Origin: Ficedula albicollis
Taxonomy: Eukaryota > Chordata > Aves > Passeriformes > Muscicapidae
Direction of reading: 5' to 3'
NCBI RefSeq assembly: GCF_000247815.1
Contig: NC_021681.1
Coordinates: 9,298,321-9,362,320, forward strand
DNA length: 64,000 nt
Shown here: piece after piece, positions 39,201 through 54,200 of the stretch
How the letters are laid out: every line of letters starts with the position of its first letter
How positions within the stretch are numbered: the stretch's first letter is position 1
The notes under the pieces: model-generated
The model's input: the letters and a program-made list of their open reading frames with translations, nothing else
Database searches by the model: none
What the model was told of the DNA's origin: nothing
Translations under genes and position numbers: made by a program

Positions 39201-42200
39201 TGCCAAATCTCTGCTGATGCTGCATGGCACACTGAGATGATATCTCTGTTAATCGTTTTACTTAAAAAAAAATACCTGAAAACAAACCACTAACAGATTT
39301 AGTATTATCTCTAATGCAAGAGACATCATTTAAGTACATATTCCCTACAGTATTTCAACTGACAAGTGACAAGCAGAAGTTAACTGCGAGCTATAAATAA
39401 TCATGTCTGCCATATGCTATATGTCTGGCAAACACTATTAAAAGTAAGATTAAATACTTTTCAGAAGCCAAATATCCTCCAATTTCAGGATTTTAAAATA
39501 TTAAGCAGCCAACATTACATTATTGATGCATATCCCTGGATTATTTTCATCCTGGCTGGTTTGGTCTTGTAAGGACAACACAGCCTTACAGATAAAAATT
39601 ATTACAGGGAGCAGCTGGTGGTGATGGAAGGGAGATGTGATTGTGATCACTATGAAACTCTGCCCTCCATCTTCTCCAGCTTCTTGTACACACAGGGGAA
39701 CAAGCCCTCAGCTCTACCTTCACCCGACACTGCTCTGAAAAACACGCCTTGAATCTCTTATCAGCACAATATGAGTTCCCAGCTATTCAATATATTTAAC
39801 AGGACTTTTTTTTTTAATTTGGCTCTTAATTCAAGAAAGATACTGACTTCTCAAAGACTCATCTGTGAGTAAACTCATATGCACTGGCTAGTGTGGTCAC
39901 TTGGGGGTGCAATGAGATACTGTCACCAAAGGCCTTTAACAGAATGGGCAGTATAAAACAGCAGTTGCCATGAGATCTGGCTCCCTGAGCTGGCAAATGA
40001 AACCTGCTGGTGAAAACAGATGACTGTGTCCTCCCTGAGGATCACATTAATTCAAACCATCCTTGCACAGGGTCCCTGCAGCAATGCATGAACCAAACAG
40101 TGTTTCTGCCTTTGCATGAACAACAGTTTTGAGGTGCAGCTGCAGATCATCTTTCTCCACTAAGAAGCCCCAAAATTCTCCCTCCCAGCATTAACGTTAT
40201 TCTTTTGTTCTTTAATCTGCTTTCTCTGCAGCTTTTGTTTCAGTTAAGGAACAGAAGGCACATCACATCTCTCCTGCAAAGGGCAAGGAGAAAGCAGTGC
40301 TTGCTGCCTTTAGAGCCCAGTGACTGGGGAGAACAAACAGAGGAGACACACTATGACAAAGTCAGACCCTTTAGAGCAGTAAAGCTGTTTAAATGAAGTT
40401 GCCCTTGTGGCACTGGCACCTGGAAAGTCATTGCACTGTTACAGAGATGCTGACCCAGCTCAGCAGAAGTGCTGCAGCTAAATTACCCAGTGGGAGAGCC
40501 ACTGGCTCTGGGAGAATGCTGGCCAGAGGCTGCAGTAGGAGACCCTGTTTTGTCCTGTGCTGCTCCCAGTTTGAGGAAGGCCAGCCATAAGGAAAACTCT
40601 GCCCTTCCTCAGGTGCAGATCACTTCCTCCTTGAATTTGGCAAGTTCAGCTTTGCTAATCTGTCCAGAGAGCCATTCCCCTCTGAATTCTCATTTGCTTG
40701 CTCCTACAAGGGACTGCCAAGACCATGGCCATGGCCACAGCCTGCCCAGGGAGCTCCAGTGACCACTGCCATGGACCTGACACAACAGCCCTTCACCTGG
40801 GAGCTGCTGGGCAGGCCAGGAAAGCAGGCTTCCATTCAAACAGCATTAATGCTACCCCCAAGACTTTCAACAGAGGAAGAGAGGGTCCAATCCCACTGCC
40901 AGTGAAGCTGGGAGGAGCTTCCACTGGGATGAGATGAAGCAGTATTGGACCCCACAGTGCACACACGGGATGATGACAGACACAGCTCGGTAATTCAGGA
41001 AACTGAACAAACAAAAGTTAGTTTGTAGGATGCAACAATGAATGCAGCAATGTTACTTCATCTGCCACGAACCAAAGAATCAAGAGCAAAGGAAAATTAA
41101 TGTTAAGTAACAGTAGAGGGAAGGATGAAGGATGTGTAAGGAGAATTAAACAAAACATGCAACAGAACTAGACTTACCACAGCCTTGAATAAGACCAAAA
41201 GGAGAAAAGAGCAAATTTCTGCATTAAAATCTAATTAGCAAACAGAATGATTCACATCAATCTGTTGTTTACACGCTTTATATTTTAGAGCACAGGAAAT
41301 TTTATGCTTGCCAAAACGAGGACTAAAAGGAACATGCTGGATTGCTACACTGGTTTCTGGTAGAAGAAAACACAAAATAATGCTTCAAGGGTGCTGAAGC
41401 ACAGCAGAGGGAGTAATGCTATTCTACAGTACACTGCACAGAATCGAAGGTGGCCTGGAAGCAGAAGGCAGAGTCAGTGAAAAAAACAAACAAAGCATCT
41501 ACTGCATACTGCTCTGCTTTAAGATCTGTTAGAGGACAGTCCATATATCAAAGATGCCTTATCTGATTCTATTTATGTTGCAGTTTGAAAAATCCTGCCC
41601 TGCCTCAGTCTCAGCTTTGCTTTATGAAGTCAAGAACTAAAGCTGGCACAGAACTCTGTTCTCTCACACCCACTAAATCCACAGCAGTGGTTTACACAGA
41701 GGCAACTGAGTGCTCTCTCCTGGCCAAAATCCTGCTGGGAGCCTGACCCATTGAGGCAGCTTTTACCCTGTGATTACTACCAAGTGCTTCCCTGAGCTGT
41801 ATCACCAACAGGCCTGAAGTCTCTGGCTGTGGAGACAGGAGAACCCAAGGTGAGTTACCTGCCCATAGAAGGCCACCCGGTAATATCGCCCGAAGAGACG
41901 CTTCTCGGAGTTCACAACCTCTGCAACCTTCAGGTAGGAGCGGTGGATGTCGTAGTACAGCTCAGACAGCCTCTGCAGGACAAACAGGCAGAGGGAGGGG
42001 AGCTGAGGGCATGCCAGCACCTTGGGAAATGCCACCACAGCTCTGCACAACCCTGGCTTGCCTTGGGCTCCCAAACCTTTGCAAAGATGGTTATACGTGC
42101 TAAGGGAAGAGTTGAACCTTGCTAGCAGTCACTAAAGGTTTCTGTCATCTTCTGAGGAGTTTTGTGTACAGGGTCAGAAAGCATCATCCCACCACCAGAC

Positions 42201-45200
42201 AGTGCTGCTGACCTACTAAGGGGTCAGAGAACCCAAGTGCTGTTTGTGCAGGTGAGAACAAGGTGCCAACAACTCCAATCAGCTCCCAACCCCACAAAGA
42301 TGTGCTTTCCTCAGTTACACTAAACAGCACTTTCTCAGGACAGAGAACCAAAATTTCAGCTTATTGCTATCTACCACTCTGTGTCTCTTTCAATTTAAAC
42401 CCAGAAAAATCAGTAAATGAGATTATCATCTGGCTATCCATTATATATTGGAATAGCCAGGTAAATAAGAAACTAAGAAACCCTGAAATTGTGAAGAAAT
42501 TGCACAATTTATCAGCATTTTCTAAATTTAATGCAATGCAAATGTGCTCTTGGTTTAAAACCTATGTAAAAGTCACATCCATTGGCTAAAGAGAAGAGGT
42601 TTGTTTGAAATCCTTTTACATTTACTGTTGCATTGATGCTGAAAAGAGGCAGGGTTTATTATTTTCTCACAGCACAAAACATTAAAAGGAGAAATTACAG
42701 ACAGGAAGAAAGAAAACATTCCTTTTAAAGAAAGCACATTTTTCTCCCTAAAAGTTTTGATCTTTATTGTTGCCTTAGGATAATTAAAAAGACCCAAACA
42801 CCCACTTACTTTAAAGTCCCTCTGCTTTTCAAAAACAGCAATGATAGGCTTGTTAACCTCAGCAATAAGCTCGTATCTCTCAGACTTCCAGAGGTACTCA
42901 ACACACAGCTCCAGCTGTTCCACAAGAATATTCTGCAATTTCACAAACGCAAATAGTTCAGTGACTTGACAGCTGGTGGCATTTAATTAATAGCAATGCA
43001 GCACAAGCACATATCCACTACTTCATTTTCATCCTGGAACTTCTACAGTAAGGTTTATTGCAATAACACGATGTTTAATCAGGTATTGGTGACCTAGCTC
43101 TTCTTTAGACAAAAAATACCTGAAATAACAGTAAGATGAAAATACTTGAATAGTTGACATATCATGCAGAAGAACTGGTTTGCTCCATGGGCTTCCCCCT
43201 GCCCTGACTTTGAGCTCTGGTACTTCATGTTCTCCTTAGCTAAACAGCACTGCAACAGCTGTGACATTTCACTAAAAAGCTGCATGCCTTTTAACATTGC
43301 CTGAGTACACTCACTGTCATCTGTTGTAATCTGCACAGGATTCCACTAGAAATAACACACTTAATACAGAACAGATATATAAATGTTAATGTTGCTGACC
43401 TCATTATAGGGAGTATCTTGCATCCCAGAATCTTCCTTCATAGCCCCTTCTTCTTTAATGTTGGGGGTAATGCTCAGAAAAGCAGGCCATCCCATGGAAA
43501 ATAAGCCTTGAAGTGCAAGTCATAAGAAAGGCTATTAATGACTGAATGACCAGACACTTCACAAAGTTACCGGATACCATTAAAACAGAGCTGATGAGTT
43601 CATTTCTTTCACAGCCCAAATAATGAAAAGCACAAATGGTGCTGATTGAGTTTATGAGACTATTTCACATTTTCCTCAATTATATAAATTCACTTCTCTA
43701 GGCAAAGGGGAACTATAGCATTTTCCTGGTGCAGCGCTATTCCTTTCTCTGGAATTTTGGTTCCTGAGCTGTAAGTGCTGGCAGTCCTTGCAAAGCTTCA
43801 GGTGCAACACTCCTTTGTGCACAGGAATGACCCTCACAGGCTGAGGTGACACAATTCTCACTTGGGGAACCTGCATGTGTCCCAGGGGTACGGTCCCCCA
43901 GGATTGCACAGCCCAGGGGAGGTGGCTCCAGGCCATGCTGGAGGTGGCCAGTGCTGCCCCAGCCAAGGGACTGCCTTGCAGAAAGCCCTGGCTGGTGGCA
44001 GCAGATGCAGATGGGAAGGCTCATAAGGAATAAAACTGAGCTTAAATCGAGTATTTGCTAAGCTGAAGCCTTAGTGCCATGGTTGCAGCAGAAACAACTT
44101 GCACAGCCATCACACTTTACAGATCAGGAAGGGTCTGCCTTGCAAGGATTTTACTCCTGCTCTGGAGTCAAGAATATTCTGCAATTTCACAAACGCAAAT
44201 AGTTCAGTGACTTGACAGCTGGTGGCATTTAATTAATAGCAATGCAGCACAAGCACATATCCACTACTTCATTTTCATCCTGGAACTTCTACAGTAAGGT
44301 TTATTGCAATAACACGATGTTTAATCAGGTATTGGTGACCTAGCTCTTCTTTAGACAAAAAATACCTGAAATAACAGTAAGATGAAAATACTTGAATAGT
44401 TGACATATCATGCAGAAGAACTGGTTTGCTCCATGGGCTTCCCCCTGCCCTGACTTTGAGCTCTGGTACTTCATGTTCTCCTTAGCTAAACAGCACTGCA
44501 ACAGCTGTGACATTTCACTAAAAAGCTGCATGCCTTTTAACATTGCCTGAGTACACTCACTGTCATCTGTTGTAATCTGCACAGGATTCCACTAGAAATA
44601 ACACACTTCATACAGAACAGATATATAAATGTTAATGTTGCTGACCTCATTATAGGGAGTATCTTGCATCCCAGAGTCTTCCTTCATAGCCCCTTCTTCT
44701 TTAATGTTGGGGGTAATGCTCAGAAAAGCAGGCCATCCCATGGAAAATAAGCCTTGAAGTGCAAGCCATAAGAAAGGCTATTAATGACTGAATGACCAGA
44801 CACTTCACAAAGTTACCGGATACCATTAAAACAGAGCTGATGAGTTCATTTCTTTCACAGCCCAAATAATGAAAAGCACAAATGGTGCTGATTGAGTTTA
44901 TGAGACTATTTCACATTTTCCTCAATTATATAAATTCACTTCTCTAGGCAAAGGGGAACTATAGCATTTTCCTGGTGCAGCGCTATTCCTTTCTCTGGAA
45001 TTTTGGTTCCTGAGCTGTAAGTGCTGGCAGTCCTTGCAAAGCTTCAGGTGCAACACTCCTTTGTGCACAGGAATGACCCTCACAGGCTGAGGTGACACAA
45101 TTCTCACTTGGGGAACCTGCATGTGTCCCAGGGGCACGGTCCCCCAGGATTGCACAGCCCAGGGGAGGTGGCTCCAGGCCATGCTGGAGGTGGCCAGTGC

Positions 45201-48200
45201 TGCCCCAGCCAAGGGACTGCCTTGCAGAAAGCCCTGGCTGGTGGCAGCAGATGCAGATGGGAAGGCTCATAAGGAATAAAACTGAGCTTAAATCGAGTAT
45301 TTGCTAAGCTGATGTTATTCCTCTCTCTGGAATTTTGGTTCCTGAGCTGTAAGTGCTGGCAGTCCTTGCAAAGCTTCAGGTGCAACACTCCTTTGTGCAC
45401 AGGAATGACCCTCACAGGCTGAGGTGACACAATTCTCACTTGGGGAACCTGCATGTGTCCCAGGGGTACGGTCCCCCAGGATTGCACAGCCCAGGGGAGG
45501 TGGCTCCAGGCCATGCTGGAGGTGGCCAGTGCTGCCCCAGCCAAGGGACTGCCTTGCAGAAAGCCCTGGCTGGTGGCAGCAGATGCAGATGGGAAGGCTC
45601 ATAAGGAATAAAACTGAGCTTAAATCGAGTATTTGCTAAGCTGAAGCCTTAGTGCCATGGTTGCAGCAGAAACAACTTGCACAGCCATCACACTTTACAG
45701 ATCAGGAAGGGTCTGCCTTGCAAGGATTTTACTCCTGCTCTGGAGTTGAGAAGGTAAAGCTGCTGGGAGAGGTGACAAACTCTTGGCAAGGCCCATGCTT
45801 AATTTAAAAATAGGAAAATGCTACTATGGCCAAATTAAAAAAGCTAACCCATACACACTGAGATGGGAGCCTCCATTCTCTCGCTCAAGTTTTGAAAACC
45901 ATTTAAGTACAGGTTTAAAATCACTCTAGCTACCACAATCTTTATTCAGGCAAAGTCTTTTACCACAGAACCGTCTCAAAACTATTGCTCTTCACAGAAA
46001 GATTTCTTTGAACTGTCTCAAAACTACTGCTCTTCACAGAAAGCTTTCTTCTAAAAGGATGCATTTTTTCATCTTCTCCACAGACACTTCCAAACATATT
46101 GAAGGACTATAGTCTTTCCAAAACTGTTTTCTCTTTCCCAGATATTTGCCCTTGACTAGAACCGTCTCAAAACTATTGCTCTTCACAGAAAGATTTCTTC
46201 TAAAAGGATCCATTTTTTCATCTTGTCCATAGACACTTCCAAACATACTGAAGGACTATAGTCTTTCCAAAACAGTTTTCTCTTTCCCAGATATTTGCCC
46301 TTGACTCTGGAAAATGCTCTTTACGGAAATTGCTAACATATATTATGCTGAGAATTACTATGAAATACAGATTTCATGAACTAAATAACCATTGGCATAG
46401 AAGCATTAAAAAAATATAAGCCTGCAATTTATTTTTTAAATAAGCATCACAGATTAAAAAAACTCCTTTATCTATACTAAGTTACATATGGATAACCAGA
46501 TATTAATGCCATCCCCCTGCCCTCCCAGCTTTGGATAGCCAAGGAATTGGACATGGATTTGCATGCTAAACACCAATTGACCCAAGAGGGATTTTCCTGC
46601 TGCAAAAGCCCATAACCAGAGGCATTCTGAGCAATCCATCAGAGCAGCCACAGAGCATCAGGAAAGGAACTCATGATGTTTCCAACATCATTGCTTTCTG
46701 TAACAGCCTTCAACATGCACTAGAAACAGTTTTCTGGAAAATGCTCTTTATGGAAATTGCTAACATATATTATGCTGAGAATTACTATGAAATACAGATT
46801 TCATGAACTAAATAACCATTGGCATAGAAGCATTAAAAAAATATAAGCCTGCAATTTATTTTTTAAATAAGCATCACAGATTAAAAAAACTCCTTTATCT
46901 ATACTAAGTTACATATGGATAACCAGATATTAATGCCATCCCCCTGCCCTCCCAGCTTTGGATAGCCAAGGAATTGGACATGGATTTGCATGCTAAACAC
47001 CAATTGACCCAAGAGGGATTTTCCTGCTGCAAAAGCCCATAACCAGAGGCATTCTGAGCAATCCATCAGAGCAGCCACAGAGCATCAGGAAAGGAACTCA
47101 TGATGTTTCCAACATCATTGCTTTCTGTAACAGCCTTCAACATGCACTAGAAACAGTTTTGATTTGGCTGATACTTTTCCAGATCAGCTGGAAAACAGTA
47201 GTTGGATCTCCTAATCAGGTTATTTGACCCACAAACAGGCACGGTTAGATCACTCACTTCCTCCATTGTGAGTTGTTAGTAACACATTACTATCAGAGCC
47301 TTGAGCATCTTCCAGGAGCATACGTGAGGTACAAATCTTTTCCATTTTCCAGTAACCTATGATATTGTAAGATGGTATTAGTGCACTGCTACTGGTATGT
47401 GTTAATACATGCATATTTGATTACAAGAGACTAACAAGTGAAGCATTCTCTACTAGCTCTAGCTTGCTAAACATTTAATTAAACATTTTGCACAGAACAC
47501 ACTTTCACTTTCCAGTCTAAGACTAGCATTTATGATAGATTTAAAAATAAAATATTTGGGAAGAATTCAAGATGCTTTAAGAATACATTACATATAAGGA
47601 AGGAAATGATTTTGAACAGTAATATTTATAGATACACAGTTGGTTTTGAATACATTGATCTTACCTTTTCTCTTCAGGTACTCTGCAATGAGAGCAGCAA
47701 TATGAATATAGCACATAGCAGCCTGTAACGAGAGACCAGCATACATGGATATGTTAAAGCACCCTGAATTACAGCATACATGTAAGGAGCATATACTTTC
47801 AGCACTGCCAAACCATGAGGCAGAAAAGCTAAGACAAAAGTAATCTAAGAAAATAAAGGATTAAATGATGAAATCCTACTCAAGTGTAAATTTCACAAGG
47901 TATCTTATATAAATGCATAGATTTTCTCAAGAAAACCATTAAGATGACTTAAGGTATTCCTGGGTTATGCAGTAGAATTTTTTATCACCCATTTAGTCTT
48001 TGATGAAAATGATAACACATTACAAGCAAAGCTCCTCTCCTAGGCCGTAGTGGGGGAGAAGAAAATCCTTTATGTGAGTTACTGCTCATAACCTCCTCTA
48101 CACCACAGCTGCTGTGCCTGTAGCAGAGATGCCAAAGTGACACTGCCCTCAGCTTCCCTGTCAGACAGGTTCAAGTCTGGCTCCAGCATGGATCAGGTAC

Positions 48201-51200
48201 TCATGATCAGGCAAGCTGGAATGAGCATATCACATCTCCAGGTGTCTTCAAACCTCTACTCCTCTGATTTCAAATATATTAGAGAGACTGCATGATTCTC
48301 TTAACACACTGCTGTTGTTGGTCTTCCAAAACCCTTTCCATCAGAACAGCTCAGCCTACAGACAAATGGATTTCCTGTTCACTTATCTACATTACCTCTG
48401 ACAAATCTCCATTCCTTGCGTGAATCTTGGCCATGCTTTCGAGCCACGTCCTGCGTAACTCGGGTGTGCTGGCATAGGAATTTGCTAGGCTGTACTGCAG
48501 ATCCACCAGCATCTCAGGGTCCTTCTCATGCTCCTTCATCTGAGCTGTGGCCATCAAAACCGTCCTGATGCGCTTGGTCAGGTCCTTCACCTCTGCTGGG
48601 AAATTAACGTTCTTTGGGAAAGATAAGCAATGCATCACTGAAACCATCCGAAGAGCCGCATGCTGCACCCCTGAACAAGCTCAAGTTCTGCTTACAGAGG
48701 ACCTCCATCCCCTCCCCAGCTGGGCAGGCTTTGGAGCAGTCACAGTGCCACAAACCCTGGATGTTTTCCCCTGATGAGTCACAGCACTACCAGATAGCCC
48801 AAGTCAGTCACCTGTTCCCCTGCCCATGTGCAACAGCTCTGCTAAAGTCAGGGAGCTGGAACAGGTGTTCCTCAATTGCTTACTGGGTCCAGAACTGGAT
48901 CCTTGCACACTTTCCTCTGAGCAACAGCACCGTGTGCTATACATAGTCCTGCTTAACTACACTCCCAGCATGTCTCACCATGGGAATAAAGCACAAGTCT
49001 GGCTCCTGACCTTCTCATACTGTGCTAGATTAAAAGAGAGCCCTTATATTACTCACACCAGCTGTTCTCAACATATTTAGCTCAGCTCTCCAGTTTTTCA
49101 GAAAAGCAGTGAAATACATTTGTTTACAGACTTATTTCCATCCTTTGCCTTGTTTAAAAGCAAAACATTGAGAAAAAGTAAATGAAATTAAATACTCCCT
49201 CCTCTATGTCACACAGAGATGAGCAAGTCACAGAAACAGTGTGACTGACTGCAGTGCTGTGAAATCAAAGCTGGACTTCAAAAACAAGTAGAATTGTAAT
49301 GAAATCCTATTAGATAACACATCAAATTACTTCTGCTAACTATCTGCCAATTTTCTTATGCTAATTTTATTATTAATCTCAGTGGAGATACCCTAAAGTC
49401 ACCTTCAGAAAAGGACAAAGCCTCCAAAGTATGAAACTGAAAATGCACATTGACATATGTTTGGACAAGAATTGTAAAAATTAAAGATCAGAATCTTTTT
49501 TCAACAATTTTAGTGTAGAAAATGACTATAATAGCAGTGGTAACTCATCTAAGAGTATACCTTCAGTGAGTTAGAAAGGTTTTACAAAACCCAAATGTTG
49601 TGCCTGTTTTTGCTACTCATTTACTGAGCAGAGGAAAGGAAGCAATTGTAGACTAAAAATCATTTGTTAACTGCAATTATGTTCCATTAGTCCCAATGCA
49701 TGACCTCTGACATGAAGCAAATGAACAAAATAAGCAATAAATAGCAAATAATTTTTTAAAAAAATTTTGTTTAAAATATATTTGCAGTTATTAAGCTTCT
49801 GAGTCACAAACACCTTCATGAACTTCAGATTGCCTGAGAAAGGCACACCATGAGTGCATAAATCACGGGCTAATAGAGCCAGCAATTTTATTTACTGGAA
49901 CACTTGCTTCTGTGAAATTGTTGACCTTTTGCAAGAGGTAGTGATTGGCAAAAAAATGTTTCTTACTTTCATCTGCTTGTCTCCATTAGCAAAATTATTT
50001 ATAATTGCGAGTGAATGTTGAAATCGAGATCCGCCAATCCCCGCATCCGCTATCAGCTGGCTCACTGCCTTGATGAGCTGCACAGGGGAGCAAACACAGG
50101 ATGCAATTAGCAAAGAAATCAGAGTTGCAGAAGAGTTTTTAATCCCTATTTTAGTATGACTTGATGCACCAGGCTAGTGTAATTTCATACCTGTCTTATG
50201 AAGGTAACATGTACAAAGGTAATCTTTCAAAATTTTGTAGCTGCTCACATTTTGCAGTGTAAATATGTTATTACTGGACTTTACATGTCTGTTCCTGTCA
50301 GGTTCTGTTTAGCTCCTTCATCAGCTGTGCTCCAACTGCTGTAAGCAATATGTGAGTCAAGAAAAGTTATTAATCTGGCAATGCAGATACGTTCACAGCT
50401 GTTGTCTCTCCCTGGACTGTCAGATTCTGTTTAGCTCCTTCATCAGCTGTGCTCCAACTGCTGTAAGCAATATGTGAGTCAAGAAAAGTTATTAATCTGG
50501 CAATGCAGATACGTTCACAGCTGTTGTCTCTCCCTGGAACAGAGCTGAGAAGCCCAACAACAGCAGAGAATCCAGGCCAACTTCGGACTTGGCAGGAAAA
50601 TCAAGCTGCCACAGAGAATTGCCTGTCTGAGGACTGTAAAAGGATTGTCTTGCTTCAATGCATAAAAATAATAACGATAAAAACTAATGCACATCAGTTA
50701 AATATTGATGATCTCATACTTCACTTACCTGTAGATGGGATCTGACTATTGATTTCTGCTTGTTAAATTCAAAGTTCTTCCTCATGAAAAAATAAAGAAG
50801 AGCAGATGCTTCTGTCTGAGTTGAACGTGACCTATGGTTACAGCACTTCAGGATTTCGTAGCAGAGGGAACCACAGAGATCTGCTTGTCCTTGGAAGAAT
50901 GCTGATGGGAACTATAGAAAAAAAAAGTGTAAATATGTTCAGTATTACTCTCAGGTCTTGGTGCAGTTATACTAAGTTAACAATTTTTTCTTAACCCTTC
51001 AGTAACTCTCCCACAGTTATTCATACCAGGGTTTAAACTAAATATAATCCCACAAGCAAATTAAAATTAAAAACTATAATCAGATTTCCATACAAACACT
51101 GTATGCCATCAAACTGGCCTCTAGGAAGCCCAGAGAGCAGCTGGCACACAGCAAGGAATCTGCAAAGAATGCATGACAGCTAACCAGGAAAAGCTGTGTG

Positions 51201-54200
51201 AGTTCTGCATGGTTATAAAAGCTGTTCAGCAGAAGGAAAATACTTTGACTAGAAGGGTCAGTGAACTTACAGAGGTCAAGGGTTTGAAGAACAGGAGACA
51301 ACAGAGAAGGGCTCTCCAAACCATACCCACTGCTACTAGCAGGGTGAATGTAATAGAAGACTGAGGGAGCAGAGGGGGAAATGTGCACATGGGCTATAGC
51401 TCTCAATTACTGCCAGAGGGGCTCTCCTGCAGGAACCACAACAGATCCCTGCTCCCACAGAACCATGAAGGGAGAATTCAATCCCAAAAGCTACAGGATA
51501 AATGAGAAGGGCAATTCTGGGTATTTATTCATTTTCCACATTGCATAGAGTTCTTCCATTCCCAACTGTCTGGTATGTCATTTAAAGCCATCTGTGGATG
51601 GTTTACTTCATATTTCCCCCATGTTCTCAAGCTGCACTACTGGGAGAAGCATGATTTCCTCCTCCTTTCCCCTGAGGCAACAACCAGAGGGAGGCCACAT
51701 GCTGTAAACTCAGCTACACTCTTGTGTTTCATAGAAATATTTTGGAACCAAGGCCAGCTCTGCTTATTCTCACTTCCCCAGAGCAATTGTTATGTGAGTG
51801 CTACATTCTGGTTGGTTTTCAGAGGATCTCACCTAAGCCTGTGACTTGGAAATTGTGCAGCCTTTGCAGAGGGCACCGAGTCCCTAATAGCCTATGGCAA
51901 TTCACACAAGTGCAGTGAAAGCAAAGAGACAGTTTGACACATAACCATATTGTTTCCTATGGTTAAAACCAGGTATTTGTAAAACTGTATTAGTGTGGTG
52001 AAGTGTATGGAATACTCTCCTGCTAGCTCCTCTGGGGACAGCAGTAATCATTCACTGCTGGATTCTGCAAACCAGGTATCTGCCACAAAGGCCATGGACC
52101 TCTAGGGTTTCAGGGTTTCTTCCATAGGTGGTAAAAGCAGGAAAGTCAAGGATACACCACAGAGCTGGACATCACTTGTCTACTTACATTAAAACTTTCC
52201 CCTTCTTAGCAATTTTTTCCATTTCAAAACAGAACCGTTTTTTCAAACATTGTGAACTTCTTACTTTTAATCAGCAATAAATCAGACCATCTTTGTCAGG
52301 AATAAGTATATTAATAAAGTAAGTTCAGAACTCTTTCCAAGTGTCCAACTGTCCCCAAGCTGTAGTTGCTGTAGCATATTGATATGCATGACTAACAGAA
52401 TAAACCCAGAGTTACCTTGCCCACAAACAGCCGTAGAGCAGCAAAGACGTGTTTGAGAGCTGCTGCTGACTGGTTGATTTGCAAAAAGAGCATGTGCGTG
52501 TCAAAGACTTTCTTCATCAAGACATTCTGGCAATCAGATTGCTGGAGCTGCCTCTGAAAAGTTCACAGAGAAGACAGGACATTGTGGTTATTGAAGTGAA
52601 TAAACAGAGGGATCTGCTGGACATGACCTCAGAGTGCTCCTAGAGAGGTGCTTTTTTCCATGTAAAATTTCTGTAGATAATGCTTTCCCATCTTGCTGCA
52701 GATTCTTGCAAGAAAAGCACTTTGCTATGCCTGTGCTACTCATGGATTATATACACTATATTTAAGGGTTAGGGTGACAGAGAGGGAGCACCAAAATGTA
52801 AAAGGAGCTGTTTGCTGTATTGTGGCTGTGAGTTCTTCAGCAAGTCATCTGGGCTTGCTGAAGCAATACACCAAAATGTAAAAGGAGCTGTTTGCGGTAT
52901 TGTGGCTGTGAGTTTTTCAGCAAGTCATCTGGGCTTGCTGAAGCAATCTGAGCAATTTTTTATGAGTCAGAGGATTCACCTGACTTGCAGAGATAGATAA
53001 TAAGCAGTTTGGAAATCTGTTGCTGGAAATCTCTGAAATCTAGTGGGATAAGTGTGATTGAGAAAAGATGGTGTAATACTAGATGCAAGACACTTCCAAG
53101 CAGGGCAGGGCTGTACATTGCCCTGGACATGTAGGATGTTCTTCCACCTCCTTTTATTCAGTTTGGGTGGTATGAACCAATTCCCTTCTAGAAGGCCTTC
53201 ACTGAGGACTGGCATGTCTTATTTCCCTATCCTGCTGTCTTGGAAATCCCAAGTTTTCTGTGTGCCTGCTCCCCCAGGCCTTCCTTTCACCCCATGTCTG
53301 AGCAATTTTTTATGAGGCAGAGGATTCACCTGACTTGCAGAGATAGACAATAAGCAGTTTGGAAATCTGTTGCTGGAAATCTCTGAAATCTAGTGGGATA
53401 AGTGTGATTGAGAAAAGATGGTGTAATACTAGATGCAAGACACTTCCAAGCAGGGCAGGGCTGTACATTGCCCTGGACATGTAGGATGTTCTTCCACCTC
53501 CTTTTATTCAGTTTGGGTGGTATGAACCAATTCCCTTCTAGAAGGCCTTCACTGAGGACTGGCATGTCTTATTTCCCTATCCTGCTGTCTTGGACATCCC
53601 AAGTTTTCTGTGTGCCTGCTCCCCCAGGCCTTCCTTTCACCCCATGTCCCACCAGTTCAACCAGAAAAGAAAAGCAGCAAAACATACCTGGTGATTCAGA
53701 GTGTAAAGACACAGCAGGTCAAGGATTGTGAGGGAGACTTCTGTAGCAATGTTTGCCTCTGTGTCTACATACTGTACAATGTCTGTTTCACTGGAGGTGC
53801 CTGCAGCATTAAAAAAGAAAGATGAAAAACAGTCTCTTGAGTGTCATTAAAAATGATTTAATTCTGCAATCTGGTCCTTAAGTCTCATCACAGCAGAGAT
53901 GGGGTCCTAACTGCACTTTTAATCAAAGTGGTACTCTGAAGAAAACTGCTTGTAGGAGATGAAAGGGGGGGAATATTTGATTCAACTCTCACCAACTGCA
54001 CCAGTGATGTGAGTACACCCTTTCACTGTTTCTGCTCACCCTCAAAGGAGGAAAGAAACCTAATTGGGAAGTGGGATAGATGACTCCAATCTCATAATTT
54101 TAAGAGCCTCCTCTAAAGAAAAGGTCTGTATAGAGCCTAATCTAAACCTCACAGAATTCCAGAAAGAAGTAAATAATTTCTGTACTTACTTGCAGTGCTA

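Larger units (their letters stand above)
42923..45746. repeat. 1,246-bp tandem duplication with a nested 332-bp duplication
   Basis: Unit 42923-44168 repeats from 44169 at a constant 1,246-bp offset. Within the second copy, about 44983-45314 is itself repeated at about 45315-45646, so the block ends at 45746 (1,246 + 332 past 44168). I noticed only about four substitutions between the long copies. The unit carries a complete 107-bp DOCK10 exon. Confidence 0.95.

Noticed and set aside
43094..45639. Repeated open frames of 71-146 codons in the 43-45.7 kb block
   Set aside because: They recur only because the DNA is tandemly duplicated. They lie in introns, overlap on opposite strands and resemble no known protein.
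52976..53731. Paired open frames of 79-107 codons on both strands
   Set aside because: They are shadows of the 350-bp tandem duplication within a DOCK10 intron, with no splice support.
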